Part shown: one piece after another, positions 1 through 7,862 of the stretch
How the letters are laid out: every line of letters begins with the position of its first letter
How positions within the stretch are numbered: position 1 is the first letter of the stretch
Translations under genes and position numbers: made by a program
Source of the DNA: Sphingomonas sp. Leaf20
GTDB taxonomy: Bacteria > Pseudomonadota > Alphaproteobacteria > Sphingomonadales > Sphingomonadaceae
Assembly (NCBI RefSeq): GCF_001421535.1
Contig: NZ_LMKN01000001.1
Location: 124,001 to 188,000, forward strand
DNA: 64,000 nt
Direction: 5' to 3'
Notes under the pieces: generated by a model
Told to the model about the DNA's origin: nothing
The model's input: only the letters and a program-made list of their open reading frames with translations
Databases searched by the model: none

Positions 1-121
1 CAGCCTCCGTATCTTTACGGATATACGCGGCTGACCGTTCAGCTAAGCTTAAGTAATTCCTTCTGTACGCGCACAGCCGGCATCTCGACCGGTGCAGATG
101 AAATTGGGGGAGAGGGCTGCC

Positions 122-1555
122 GTGCAGCGACTATGGGCGAAGGTCGATCAGCAAGCGCCGTCGACGGAATGGCCTCGCAGGCTGGCCCATGGCGTCGCGC
201 TCGGCGGTGCCGCGCTGTTTCTGACGACGATCAGCCGGCACCTGATCGGCGTCGACCTGCCCTTTGCCTTTGCGCTGGTCGCGGTCGCGCTGGCGGCTGC
301 GTGGGGCGGGGCGCTGACCGCGGTCGCAGTCGTCGTCACCGCAATCCCCGCGGCGGTCATGCTCAACCCCGACCATCCGTTCGTGACACCGGTCAATATC
401 GTGGTCGTCATCGTCTTTTCGCTTATCCTGGCGCTGTTCGGCGGACACACGACCGCGTTGCGCAAGCGCGCCGACGTCGAGGCCAGCCGGTCGCGCCGGC
501 GCGAAGACTATCTCCAGTCGATCTTCGGGACCACGCCCGCGGCGATGCTGATCGCCGATGCCGCCGACAACATCCTCGCGATCAACACGAGTGCGCGCGA
601 CATATTCGGGATCGGGGACGAGGACGTCGAACGCCTGACGCTGGCGACGCTGTTGCCGGGCTGGTCCAATGCCGACGTCGATCCCTGCTGCGTGCAAAGG
701 GCCGACGGAAAGCGGTTGACGCTGTCGGTCTCGAGCGTCGCTTTGCCGCCCGCGACGGACGACCTGCGCACGATCTACATCCGCGACGAGACCGACCGGA
801 TCGCCGCCGCCGAAGCGCTTGCGCTGCTGCAGGCGGAGCTCCACCAGCTCGCGCGCGCGACCGCGCTTGGACAGCTCGGCTCGGCGATCGCGCATGAAGT
901 GAACCAGCCGCTCGCCGCGGCTGCCAATTACGCCAAGATCGCGCAGGTCGCGGCGTCGCGCGGCCCGATGACCGCAGAGGTCGGCGACGCGCTCGACTCC
1001 GCGCTGCAACAGATATTCCGTGCCGCCGACGTGCTGAAGGGCCTGCGCCGGTTCGTCCAGCGCGGCCCGTTGCAGGCGGAATGGGTCGATGCACGGCAGA
1101 TCATCACGGAGGGGGCAAAGCTCGGCGCCTTTGCGGTGCGCCAGGCGGGCGCCGAACTGACGGTGACGATCGACGACGACATCGGCGAGGTGTTCATCGA
1201 CGCGACGCAGATCCAGCAGGTCCTGCTCAATCTCATCGCGAATGCCGCCGACGCTGTTGCCGACAGCGCGACGCGCACGATCACGCTACGCGCGTTTCCC
1301 GGCCCGGAGGAACGCTGCACGATCACCGTGTCCGATACCGGCCCGGGCCTCGCCGCGGAGATCGAGAGCGCTCTCTTCACCCCCTTCCAGACGACCAAGC
1401 GCAACGGCCTCGGTGTCGGCCTCGCGATCTCTAGGACGATCGTCGAGGCTCATGACGGGCGGATCACGGGCGCCTCGAACCCGCGGGGCGGCGCCAGCTT
1501 CTCGTTCACGCTGCCACGCCGGTCCTGTCGCGAGGAGCTGGCGGGTGCCGCATGA
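122..1555 (+). CDS. FixL-type membrane sensor histidine kinase
   Basis: Predicted inner-membrane sensor kinase of about 477 residues that should phosphorylate the regulator encoded next. Residues about 20-115 are hydrophobic and look like several membrane helices of the DUF4118 kind. A PAS-like domain follows (about 130-240), then HisKA with the phospho-acceptor His near residue 258 in HEVNQPL, then an ATPase domain with N-box NLIANAADAV, DTGPGL and GVGLAIS. The HEVNQPL H-box is typical of the FixL/NtrB group. I chose the GTG at 122 because GGGGGAGAGG lies just upstream; a GTG at 92 and an ATG at 98 are in frame. Haem binding by the PAS domain cannot be judged. No fixK is nearby, so the signal and targets are unknown. 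Confidence 0.88.
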   Translation: MQRLWAKVDQQAPSTEWPRRLAHGVALGGAALFLTTISRHLIGVDLPFAFALVAVALAAAWGGALTAVAVVVTAIPAAVMLNPDHPFVTPVNIVVVIVFSLILALFGGHTTALRKRADVEASRSRRREDYLQSIFGTTPAAMLIADAADNILAINTSARDIFGIGDEDVERLTLATLLPGWSNADVDPCCVQRADGKRLTLSVSSVALPPATDDLRTIYIRDETDRIAAAEALALLQAELHQLARATALGQLGSAIAHEVNQPLAAAANYAKIAQVAASRGPMTAEVGDALDSALQQIFRAADVLKGLRRFVQRGPLQAEWVDARQIITEGAKLGAFAVRQAGAELTVTIDDDIGEVFIDATQIQQVLLNLIANAADAVADSATRTITLRAFPGPEERCTITVSDTGPGLAAEIESALFTPFQTTKRNGLGVGLAISRTIVEAHDGRITGASNPRGGASFSFTLPRRSCREELAGAA

Positions 1556-2132
1556 CGGGATCATCTACGTCATCGACGACGAACCCGAGATGCGGCGGTC
1601 GCTCGAAATGCTGTTCGCCGTCGAAGGCCTCGAGAGCCGGTCGTTCGCGAGCGCCGAGGCGTTCCTCGACGCGCTCCAAGGCTTGCCGAAGGGCATCGTC
1701 CTCGGCGACATTTCGCTCGGCGGCATGAGCGGGTTCGAGCTTCTGCTGGCCCTGCCGTCGCTCGGCCGGTCCGATCCCGTCATCCTCATCACGGGGAACG
1801 GCGACATCCCGCTCGCGGTGGCGGCGATCAAGGCGGGCGCCGCCGATTTCCTCGAAAAGCCGTTCGAACCGCACGAGCTTCTGCACGCGTTGAAGCAGGT
1901 CCGCCAGCGCATATCCTCCTCGACCGACATCGAGAAATGCCTCGCCTCGCTATCGCGGCGCGAACGCCAGGTGCTGCGGCATATCGTCGAGGGCATGACC
2001 GCCAAACAGACCGCCGCGAGGCTCGAGATCAGCCCGCGCACCGTCGAGACGTATCGCGAGCAGTTGATGAAGAAGACGGGTGCGACCGGCCTCTCCCAAC
2101 TTGTCCGCTTCGGGATCGCGGCGCGGGTCTGA
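1545..2132 (+). CDS. FixJ/NarL-family response regulator
   Basis: DNA-binding response regulator of about 195 residues, the likely partner of the upstream kinase. The receiver domain spans about residues 5-120, with the acidic pair DDEPEM near the N-terminus, the phospho-acceptor Asp at about residue 55 (GDISLGG) and the conserved Lys in EKPF. A LuxR/FixJ helix-turn-helix fills about 130-190 (LSRRERQVL, TAKQTAARL, SPRTVETY). The start is GTG, preceded by GAGGAG, and overlaps the end of the kinase gene by 11 bases, so the two are probably translationally coupled. An ATG in another frame at the same place does not give this protein. Targets are unknown. Confidence 0.88.
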   Translation: MPHDGIIYVIDDEPEMRRSLEMLFAVEGLESRSFASAEAFLDALQGLPKGIVLGDISLGGMSGFELLLALPSLGRSDPVILITGNGDIPLAVAAIKAGAADFLEKPFEPHELLHALKQVRQRISSSTDIEKCLASLSRRERQVLRHIVEGMTAKQTAARLEISPRTVETYREQLMKKTGATGLSQLVRFGIAARV

Positions 2133-2300
2133 GCAACGACGCGACGGGGCGGCGATGCCCGTCATCCGGCCGGCACGCTTGGAACGACGGCCTTATGCCC
2201 CTACTCTAGCAACAGCACGGCGCCGGCTCGGCCAGCCGATGGCCATGCCCGCGTAGCGGGACGCTGCGCCGCCGCGCCACAAAAGGATGTTGAAGACGCC

Positions 2301-2813
2301 ATGACCTTCGAAAAGAACCCCCATCTCGAATTGCGGGTCCTTGACGACCGCCTCTACGACTGGGGGCTTCCCAAATATCAGACGGACCTGTCCGCCGGGA
2401 TGGATCTGCACGCCTGCATCGCCGAGCCGATGACGTTGCAGCCGCAGGCGCCCGCGGTGCTGATCCCGTCGGGGATCGCCATTCTCATGAATTCGCCCGA
2501 CATGGTCGCCTTCCTGCTTGCCCGGTCGGGGCTCGGTCACAAGAAGGGTCTCGTGCTCGGCCAGGCGGTCGGCACGATCGATGCCGATTACGCCGATCAG
2601 ATCTTCATCAGCGCATGGCTCCGGACACCCCCCGGCAGCGAACCGATCGTCATTTCGCCCGGCGATCGCATCGCACAACTCGTCTTCCTGCCAATCGTCC
2701 GCCCGACCTTCTCGATCGTCGATCGCTTCAGTGCGTCGTCGGCGCGTGGCCTCGGCGGCTTTGGTTCGACAGGCGTGACGGCGACGCAACCCGCGGCCTC
2801 GGGCAGCGACTGA
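2301..2813 (+). CDS. dut: dUTP diphosphatase
   Basis: Cytoplasmic trimeric dUTPase that hydrolyses dUTP to dUMP and pyrophosphate, keeping uracil out of DNA and supplying dUMP for thymidylate synthesis. The 170-residue product has all five family motifs in order: AGMDLHA, ARSGLGHKKGL, GTIDADYADQI with the catalytic Asp, GDRIAQLVF, and the C-terminal glycine-rich arm RGLGGFGSTG. Spacing fits the family, although motif 2 and the surrounding region (TPPGSEPIVISPGDR) are slightly divergent. The ATG at 2301 follows AAAAGGATG at a usable distance. It appears to stand alone, with 168 bases of empty sequence before it. Confidence 0.9.
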   Translation: MTFEKNPHLELRVLDDRLYDWGLPKYQTDLSAGMDLHACIAEPMTLQPQAPAVLIPSGIAILMNSPDMVAFLLARSGLGHKKGLVLGQAVGTIDADYADQIFISAWLRTPPGSEPIVISPGDRIAQLVFLPIVRPTFSIVDRFSASSARGLGGFGSTGVTATQPAASGSD

Positions 2814-2962
2814 ACCGCAGACGGACGATCGCACAGGCTGCGATCGATGAAAGGAACGCGAATGTATCGTTTATCCAGCGCGGCATGCTCGCCGCCTCGG
2901 GTGGCCCCAGGCGCCACGGGCTTTGCGACGCGCGGGCCCGGGGGTTGCGGGGCGACCGGGCG

Positions 2963-3472
2963 ATGATGGGGCTTTCCATCACCGTCCTGGCGCTGTCCGC
3001 GGCAATGGCGCAGGTCGCAGTCCCGCGGGATTCGGTGGCGGCGATCCCGGCGCAGGAGGGTGCGTCGCCGCACCAGGCTCCGCTGCCGGCCCCCGCCCCA
3101 GTCATCCCCGCCGGTCCTGCCGCGGCCCCGCTCCCGCCACAGGACTGGTCGGCGCTGCCCGTGCTGCGGTTTCGCCGCCCCGTCACGCCAACGACCGAAT
3201 CGACGGCGTTCGTCGCGGGCCAGGTCAGTTCGGGACAATGTTCGGGCGCAGCACGCACGCGCGACGGCTGGCAGCTAACGATCCACCTCGCGCTGTTCGC
3301 CACCGCCGACGGCCGGATACGCCGCGTGACGCCGCGCGCGATCGACTGTCCGACGGTCGAGCAATATGCGGCGGGGCTGCTGCTCGGCGCCGCGCGCGAC
3401 AACATCGACCTGCGCGGTGCGGCGGGCGACATCTGGTATCGCACGACGATGACGTTCGGGTGGAAGGCGTGA
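2963..3472 (+). CDS. Hypothetical exported protein
   Basis: I do not recognise a family. The product begins MMGLSITVLALSAAMAQVAV, which looks like a short signal peptide, followed by a Pro/Ala-rich stretch to about residue 60 and a globular part of about 110 residues containing two cysteines (SSGQCSG and IDCPT) that could form a disulfide in the periplasm. It ends TMTFGWKA. Its stop overlaps the next coding region by four bases (GTGA), which supports it being a real translated gene. An in-frame ATG at 2885 would add 26 residues but would bury the signal peptide, so I prefer 2963 (2966 is also possible). Confidence 0.6.
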   Translation: MMGLSITVLALSAAMAQVAVPRDSVAAIPAQEGASPHQAPLPAPAPVIPAGPAAAPLPPQDWSALPVLRFRRPVTPTTESTAFVAGQVSSGQCSGAARTRDGWQLTIHLALFATADGRIRRVTPRAIDCPTVEQYAAGLLLGAARDNIDLRGAAGDIWYRTTMTFGWKA

Positions 3473-4266
3473 CGCTCGGCGATGACGAACTGACGCGCTA
3501 CGCCCGGCACATCGTGCTCAAGGAGTTCGGCGGCGCGGGCCAGATGCGGTTGAAGGCGGCGACCGTCGCCGTGATCGGCGCGGGCGGGATCGGCTCGCCG
3601 GCGATCCAGTATCTCGCCGCCGCGGGCGTCGGGCGGCTCGTGCTGATCGACGATGATCGCGTCGAGCCGTCGAACCTCCAACGCCAGACGATCTTCCGAA
3701 CGGAAGATCAGGGCATCGCGAAGGTCGAGGCCGCAGCGATCGCCGCCCGCCGCATCAACCCGCACGTGACGGTCGATACGCACCAGCTCCGGATCAACCC
3801 GGACAATGCCGGCGTGCTGCTCGCGGGGGTCGATGTCGTGCTCGATGGCTGCGACAATTTCGCGACCCGGTTTGTCGTCGCCGATGCCGCCTTCGCCGCG
3901 CGGATCCCGCTGGTGTCCGCGGCGGTCGGGCAATTCGAAGGCCAGCTCGGCGTGTACCGCGGCTGGGAAAGCGATCGCCCCTGCTATCGGTGTTTCGTCG
4001 GGCAGGATCCCGAGCGCGCCGAGACGAGCTGCGCGGAGGACGGTATCCTCGGCCCCGTCACGGGCGTCGTGGGCAGCCTCGCCGCTCTCGAGGTGCTTCG
4101 CGCGATCGCCCCGTTCGGTGAGGACATTGCGGGCAAGTTGCTGCTTGTCGATCTGATGGCGCTGCGCTTCCGCACGATCCGCCTGCCGAAGGATCCCGGC
4201 TGTCTCGGCTGCGGAACGGCCGCGATGACGGCTCCGGAGGATGAGGATCGGGAGGGGGCCCGCTGA
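3469..4266 (+). CDS. moeB: MoeB/ThiF-family sulfur-carrier adenylyltransferase
   Basis: E1-like enzyme that adenylates the C-terminal Gly-Gly of a small sulfur carrier (MoaD or ThiS), used for molybdopterin or thiamine synthesis. The roughly 265-residue product shows RYARHIVLKEFGG, the nucleotide-binding GAGGIGSPA, the DDDRVEPSNLQRQ motif and two Cys pairs for structural zinc (CYRC and CLGC). No rhodanese domain follows. The GTG at 3469 gives a four-base overlap with the preceding gene; GTG 3460 is the alternative. MoeB is favoured because molybdenum enzyme and cofactor genes (paoABC, moaA) are elsewhere in the window, but the family does not separate cleanly from ThiF by sequence alone. Confidence 0.82.
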   Translation: MTLGDDELTRYARHIVLKEFGGAGQMRLKAATVAVIGAGGIGSPAIQYLAAAGVGRLVLIDDDRVEPSNLQRQTIFRTEDQGIAKVEAAAIAARRINPHVTVDTHQLRINPDNAGVLLAGVDVVLDGCDNFATRFVVADAAFAARIPLVSAAVGQFEGQLGVYRGWESDRPCYRCFVGQDPERAETSCAEDGILGPVTGVVGSLAALEVLRAIAPFGEDIAGKLLLVDLMALRFRTIRLPKDPGCLGCGTAAMTAPEDEDREGAR

Positions 4267-4276
4267 GCCCCCTCCC
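4250..4276. terminator. Bidirectional hairpin between moeB and galU
   Basis: A perfect 10-bp inverted repeat (GGGAGGGGGC at 4250-4259 and GCCCCCTCCC at 4267-4276) straddles the stop of the forward adenylyltransferase gene, just before the end of the convergent galU. There is no clear T-tract on either strand, so terminator function is inferred from the convergent position. Confidence 0.5.
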
Positions 4277-4282
4277 CTGCAC

Positions 4283-5152
4283 TCATCCCAGCAGCGTCTT
4301 GGCGAACGCGCGGACGGCCGGCCCGATGTCGTCGCGCGCCAGCGCGAGCGCCAGATTGGCCTGGATATACCCCGCCTTGTCGCCGCAGTCGTAACGCTGC
4401 CCGTCGAAGGTGAAGCCGTGGAATGGCTGGTTGCCGATCAGCTGCGCCATCGCGTCGGTCAGCTGGATCTCGCCGCCGGCACCCTTTTCCTGACCCTCGA
4501 GGATCCGCATCACCTCGGGCTGGAGGATGTAGCGACCGGGGATCATGAGATTGGACGGCGACGTGCCCTTGGCGGGCTTCTCGACCAGCGCGGTGACCTC
4601 GGTCAGGCGCCCGTCGATCGCACCCGGCGAGATGATGCCGTATTTGTCGGTTTCCGAATCCGCGACTTCGAGCGCACCGATCACGTTACCGCCGACCTGG
4701 TTATACGCCTCGACCATCTGCTTCATGAAGCCCGGCTTGCCGACCATCAGCTCGTCGGGGAGCAGCACCGCGAACGGCTCGTCACCGACGATCTCGCGTG
4801 CGCACCACACGGCATGGCCAAGGCCGAGCGGCTCCTGCTGCCGGACGTAGACGGGTGAACCGGGCTTCTGCCGGATGCCGTCGAGGATCGACAGCGACTT
4901 GCCGCGCGCGCGCATCGTCGCCTCGAGCTCGAACGAAATGTCGAAATGGTCCTCGAGCGCACCCTTGCCGCGTCCGGTCACGAAGATGATCTGCTCGATC
5001 CCCGCCTCGAGCGCCTCTTCGACCGCATATTGGATCAGCGGCTTGTCGACGACGGTCAGCATCTCCTTCGGCATCGACTTGGTCGCAGGCAGGAAACGCG
5101 TTCCTAGTCCTGCGACGGGAAATACGGCCTTGCGTAGCGGTTTGATCGTCAT
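4283..5152 (-). CDS. galU: UTP-glucose-1-phosphate uridylyltransferase
   Basis: Cytoplasmic enzyme making UDP-glucose from UTP and glucose-1-phosphate for envelope and exopolysaccharide synthesis. The 289-residue product has the nucleotidyltransferase signature VAGLGTRFLPATKSMPKEM at its N-terminus, followed by VDKPLIQYAVEEA, the central VLLPDELM and LVEKPAKG motifs, and GDKAGYIQA near the C-terminus, all typical of bacterial GalU. The ATG at 5152 is preceded by AAGGGAGC; longer in-frame starts upstream would add residues without family resemblance. It diverges from wecB, so one intergenic region of about 170 bases may control both sugar-nucleotide units. Confidence 0.93.
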   Translation of the reverse strand: MTIKPLRKAVFPVAGLGTRFLPATKSMPKEMLTVVDKPLIQYAVEEALEAGIEQIIFVTGRGKGALEDHFDISFELEATMRARGKSLSILDGIRQKPGSPVYVRQQEPLGLGHAVWCAREIVGDEPFAVLLPDELMVGKPGFMKQMVEAYNQVGGNVIGALEVADSETDKYGIISPGAIDGRLTEVTALVEKPAKGTSPSNLMIPGRYILQPEVMRILEGQEKGAGGEIQLTDAMAQLIGNQPFHGFTFDGQRYDCGDKAGYIQANLALALARDDIGPAVRAFAKTLLG

Positions 5153-5319
5153 TCGGTGCTCCCTTTGGTCTTCCCGTTCCGGCGCACGTCGCGGTGAAAC
5201 GTCGCGCATCGTCTCGAGCAGTCTGGTATCATCTATCCGCATATCGACGCCGAAACGGCTCGGCAAATCGATCGCGGCAGTTAGCGCGTCATTAAAGACG
5301 TTCGGTGTAGGCGAGTTCC

Positions 5320-6468
5320 ATGTCAAAAATACTCGTCATCTTCGGCACGCGCCCGGAAGCGATCAAACTCTTCCCCGTCATCGCGGCCCTCGCGGCACGG
5401 CCCGGGCTGTCGGTCCGGACCTGCGTGACGGCGCAGCACCGGGGTTTGCTCGACCAGGTTCTGGCGATCGCCGGACTGGTGCCCGACATCGATCTCGACC
5501 TGATGGAGCCCGGCCAGACGCTCGACCGGCTGACCGCGCGGTTGCTGGTCGGGCTTGGCGAGGTGATGGATTCCGAACGGCCCGACCTCGTCGTCGTGCA
5601 GGGCGACACAGCAACCGCGATGACGGGGGCGCTGGCCGCCTATTACCGCAAGGTCCCGGTCGCGCATGTCGAGGCGGGGCTGCGCTCGGGCGACATCCAC
5701 CATCCCTGGCCCGAAGAGGTGAACCGCCGGATCGTCGCGCCGATCGCGATGCTCCACTTCGCACCGACGCAGACCGCCGCAGACGCACTGTTGCGTGAAA
5801 ACGTCGCCGCGGAGACCGTCCACGTCACGGGCAATACGGTGATCGACGCGCTGCACTGGACGCGCGACCGGGTCGCGGCGGATCCAGGGCTCGGTGCCGG
5901 CCTCGACGCGGTCGTGCAGCGGTTCGCAGGCAAGCGCGTCGTCCTGGTGACCACGCACCGGCGCGAGAATTTTGGCGACGGCATGGCGTCGATCGCGCGC
6001 GCGATCGCGCGGATCGCCGCGCGCGACGACGTCGCCGTGATCTTCCCCGTCCACCCCAATCCCAATGTCGTCTCGGTGATGGACGCGATCCTCGGCGACC
6101 GGTCCAATATCGCGCGGATCGAACCGCTCGACTATCCGACCTTCGTGCGCGCGCTGGGTATCGCGGACATCGTCCTGACCGATTCGGGGGGCGTTCAGGA
6201 GGAGGCTCCCGCGTTCGGCAAGCCCGTGCTCGTCATGCGCGAGACGACCGAGCGCCCCGAGGGCGTCGCAGCCGGCACCGCCAGGCTGATCGGCACGGAC
6301 GAGGACCGGATCGTTTCCGAAATCTTCACGCTGCTCGACGACAAGGCGGGCTATGCGGCGATGGCGCGTGCGCACAACCCGTTCGGCGACGGCCGGTCGG
6401 CGCCAAGGATCGCGGCGATCATCGCGCAGAGGTTCGCACCGACCCTCGCGCCAGCCGGCACTCGTTAG
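5320..6468 (+). CDS. wecB: UDP-N-acetylglucosamine 2-epimerase (non-hydrolysing)
   Basis: Converts UDP-GlcNAc to UDP-ManNAc for surface polysaccharide synthesis. The 382-residue product has the family's N-terminal FGTRPEAIK, VQGDTATAM, HVEAGLRSG with the following PWPEEVNRR, VTTHRRENFG in the middle and DSGGVQEEAP then VMRETTERPEG at the C-terminal nucleotide site. Length matches the family. It is followed after 11 bases by wecC, which uses its product, so the two form a unit for UDP-ManNAc uronic acid. Glycosyltransferases for that sugar are not in this window. Confidence 0.93.
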   Translation: MSKILVIFGTRPEAIKLFPVIAALAARPGLSVRTCVTAQHRGLLDQVLAIAGLVPDIDLDLMEPGQTLDRLTARLLVGLGEVMDSERPDLVVVQGDTATAMTGALAAYYRKVPVAHVEAGLRSGDIHHPWPEEVNRRIVAPIAMLHFAPTQTAADALLRENVAAETVHVTGNTVIDALHWTRDRVAADPGLGAGLDAVVQRFAGKRVVLVTTHRRENFGDGMASIARAIARIAARDDVAVIFPVHPNPNVVSVMDAILGDRSNIARIEPLDYPTFVRALGIADIVLTDSGGVQEEAPAFGKPVLVMRETTERPEGVAAGTARLIGTDEDRIVSEIFTLLDDKAGYAAMARAHNPFGDGRSAPRIAAIIAQRFAPTLAPAGTR

Positions 6469-6479
6469 GATCATCGTCC

Positions 6480-7775
6480 ATGCTTTCGGATACTGAAATG
6501 ACCGTCGTCGTGATGGGGCTCGGCTATATCGGCCTGCCGACCGCAGCGGTGATCGCGCGCACCGGCGCGCGGGTGCTGGGCGTCGACGTCACGCAGCGCG
6601 TGGTCGACACGATCAATTCGGGGCGGATCCATATCGAGGAGGTCGATCTCGACGGACTGGTGTCGGGCGTCGTCGCGCGGGGAACACTGCGCGCGTCGAT
6701 GACGGTCGAGCCCGCCGACGTCTTCGTGATCGCGGTACCGACTCCGTTCGACGACTCGCATGCGCCCGACATAACCTATGTCTTGAATGCCGCGACGACG
6801 ATCGCCCCCGTGCTGAAGACCGGCGACACGATCATCCTCGAATCGACCTCACCCGTCGGCACCACCGAGAAGGTGCGCGACCTGATCGCCACGCTGCGCC
6901 CCGATCTGCGCGTGCCCGGGCGGACGGGCGAACAGGCCGACATCGCGATCGCCTATTGCCCCGAACGCGTGCTGCCGGGGCGGATCCTCGTCGAGCTGAT
7001 CGACAACGACCGCGTCATCGGCGGAATCACGCCGCGGTGCGCGCGCAAGGCGCTCACCTTCTACCGCCGCTTCGTCCGCGGTGCCTGCGTCACGACCACG
7101 GCGCGCGCCGCCGAGATGACGAAGCTGACCGAGAACGCCTTTCGCGACGTCAACATCGCGTTCGCCAACGAATTGTCGCTGATCGCCGATACGATGGGGG
7201 TCGATGTCTGGGAGGTCATCCGCCTCGCCAACCGGCACCCGCGCGTCAACATCCTCCAGCCAGGCCCGGGCGTCGGCGGCCACTGCATCGCGGTCGATCC
7301 ATGGTTCCTCGTCCATGCGGCACCCGACCAGACGCCGCTGATCCGCACCGCGCGCGAGGTCAACGACGGCAAGACCGAGCATGTCATCGCGCAGGTCGCG
7401 GCGATGATCGACGCACAGCCCGGCGCCGCGGTCGCCTGCCTCGGGCTCGCGTTCAAGGCGAACATCGACGACTTCCGCGAAAGCCCCGCGATGAAGGTCG
7501 CCAAGGCGGTGGCCGAGCGGTTCGGCGAGCGCGTCCGGATCGTCGAACCCTATGCCGCGACGCTTCCCCCCGCGTTCGACGGGACGGGCGCGACGCTGAT
7601 CGATGTCGATACCGCGATCGAGACATGCCCGATCATGGTCGTGCTGGTCGATCACGACGTCTTCCGCTCGATCCCGCTCGAGGAACGCGTGACCAAGACC
7701 GTTCTCGACACGCGCGGGATCTGGACCGACCAGCCGCGCCGTGCACCGGGCGACGCGCTCAGGCTCGCGGGATAG
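6480..7775 (+). CDS. wecC: UDP-N-acetyl-D-mannosamine dehydrogenase
   Basis: NAD-dependent four-electron oxidation of UDP-ManNAc to UDP-ManNAcA. The 431-residue product has the Rossmann motif GLGYIGLPTA near the N-terminus, a central helical domain (AEMTKLTENAFRDVNIAFANE) with the catalytic Lys region, and the catalytic Cys at about residue 269 in GVGGHCIAVDPWF. The C-terminal part contains GLAFKANIDDFRESPA, typical of UDP-sugar dehydrogenases. AGGA lies about 9 bases before the ATG at 6480; a second in-frame ATG at 6498 begins directly at the Rossmann strand. It forms an operon with wecB. Confidence 0.92.
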   Translation: MLSDTEMTVVVMGLGYIGLPTAAVIARTGARVLGVDVTQRVVDTINSGRIHIEEVDLDGLVSGVVARGTLRASMTVEPADVFVIAVPTPFDDSHAPDITYVLNAATTIAPVLKTGDTIILESTSPVGTTEKVRDLIATLRPDLRVPGRTGEQADIAIAYCPERVLPGRILVELIDNDRVIGGITPRCARKALTFYRRFVRGACVTTTARAAEMTKLTENAFRDVNIAFANELSLIADTMGVDVWEVIRLANRHPRVNILQPGPGVGGHCIAVDPWFLVHAAPDQTPLIRTAREVNDGKTEHVIAQVAAMIDAQPGAAVACLGLAFKANIDDFRESPAMKVAKAVAERFGERVRIVEPYAATLPPAFDGTGATLIDVDTAIETCPIMVVLVDHDVFRSIPLEERVTKTVLDTRGIWTDQPRRAPGDALRLAG

Positions 7776-7862
7776 GCGATCGCGCACGCGGGCGGTCGCA
7801 TTTCTGCGTGACCGTGACGTTCAATCGGCTAGACCCGTCGCAAACAGGGGGATCGCAGTACC

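Noticed and set aside
122..2132. FixL/FixJ pair as an oxygen-sensing nitrogen-fixation system
   Set aside because: No fixK or nif genes nearby, and haem-binding residues in the PAS domain cannot be recognised by eye; only the family label is kept.
4250..4276. moeB-galU hairpin as a regulatory riboswitch
   Set aside because: It overlaps stop codons of convergent genes and is a plain inverted repeat, so a transcription end is simpler.
7776..7862. A separate small gene before the amidohydrolase
   Set aside because: The 87 bases hold only the leader and ribosome binding site of the next gene.
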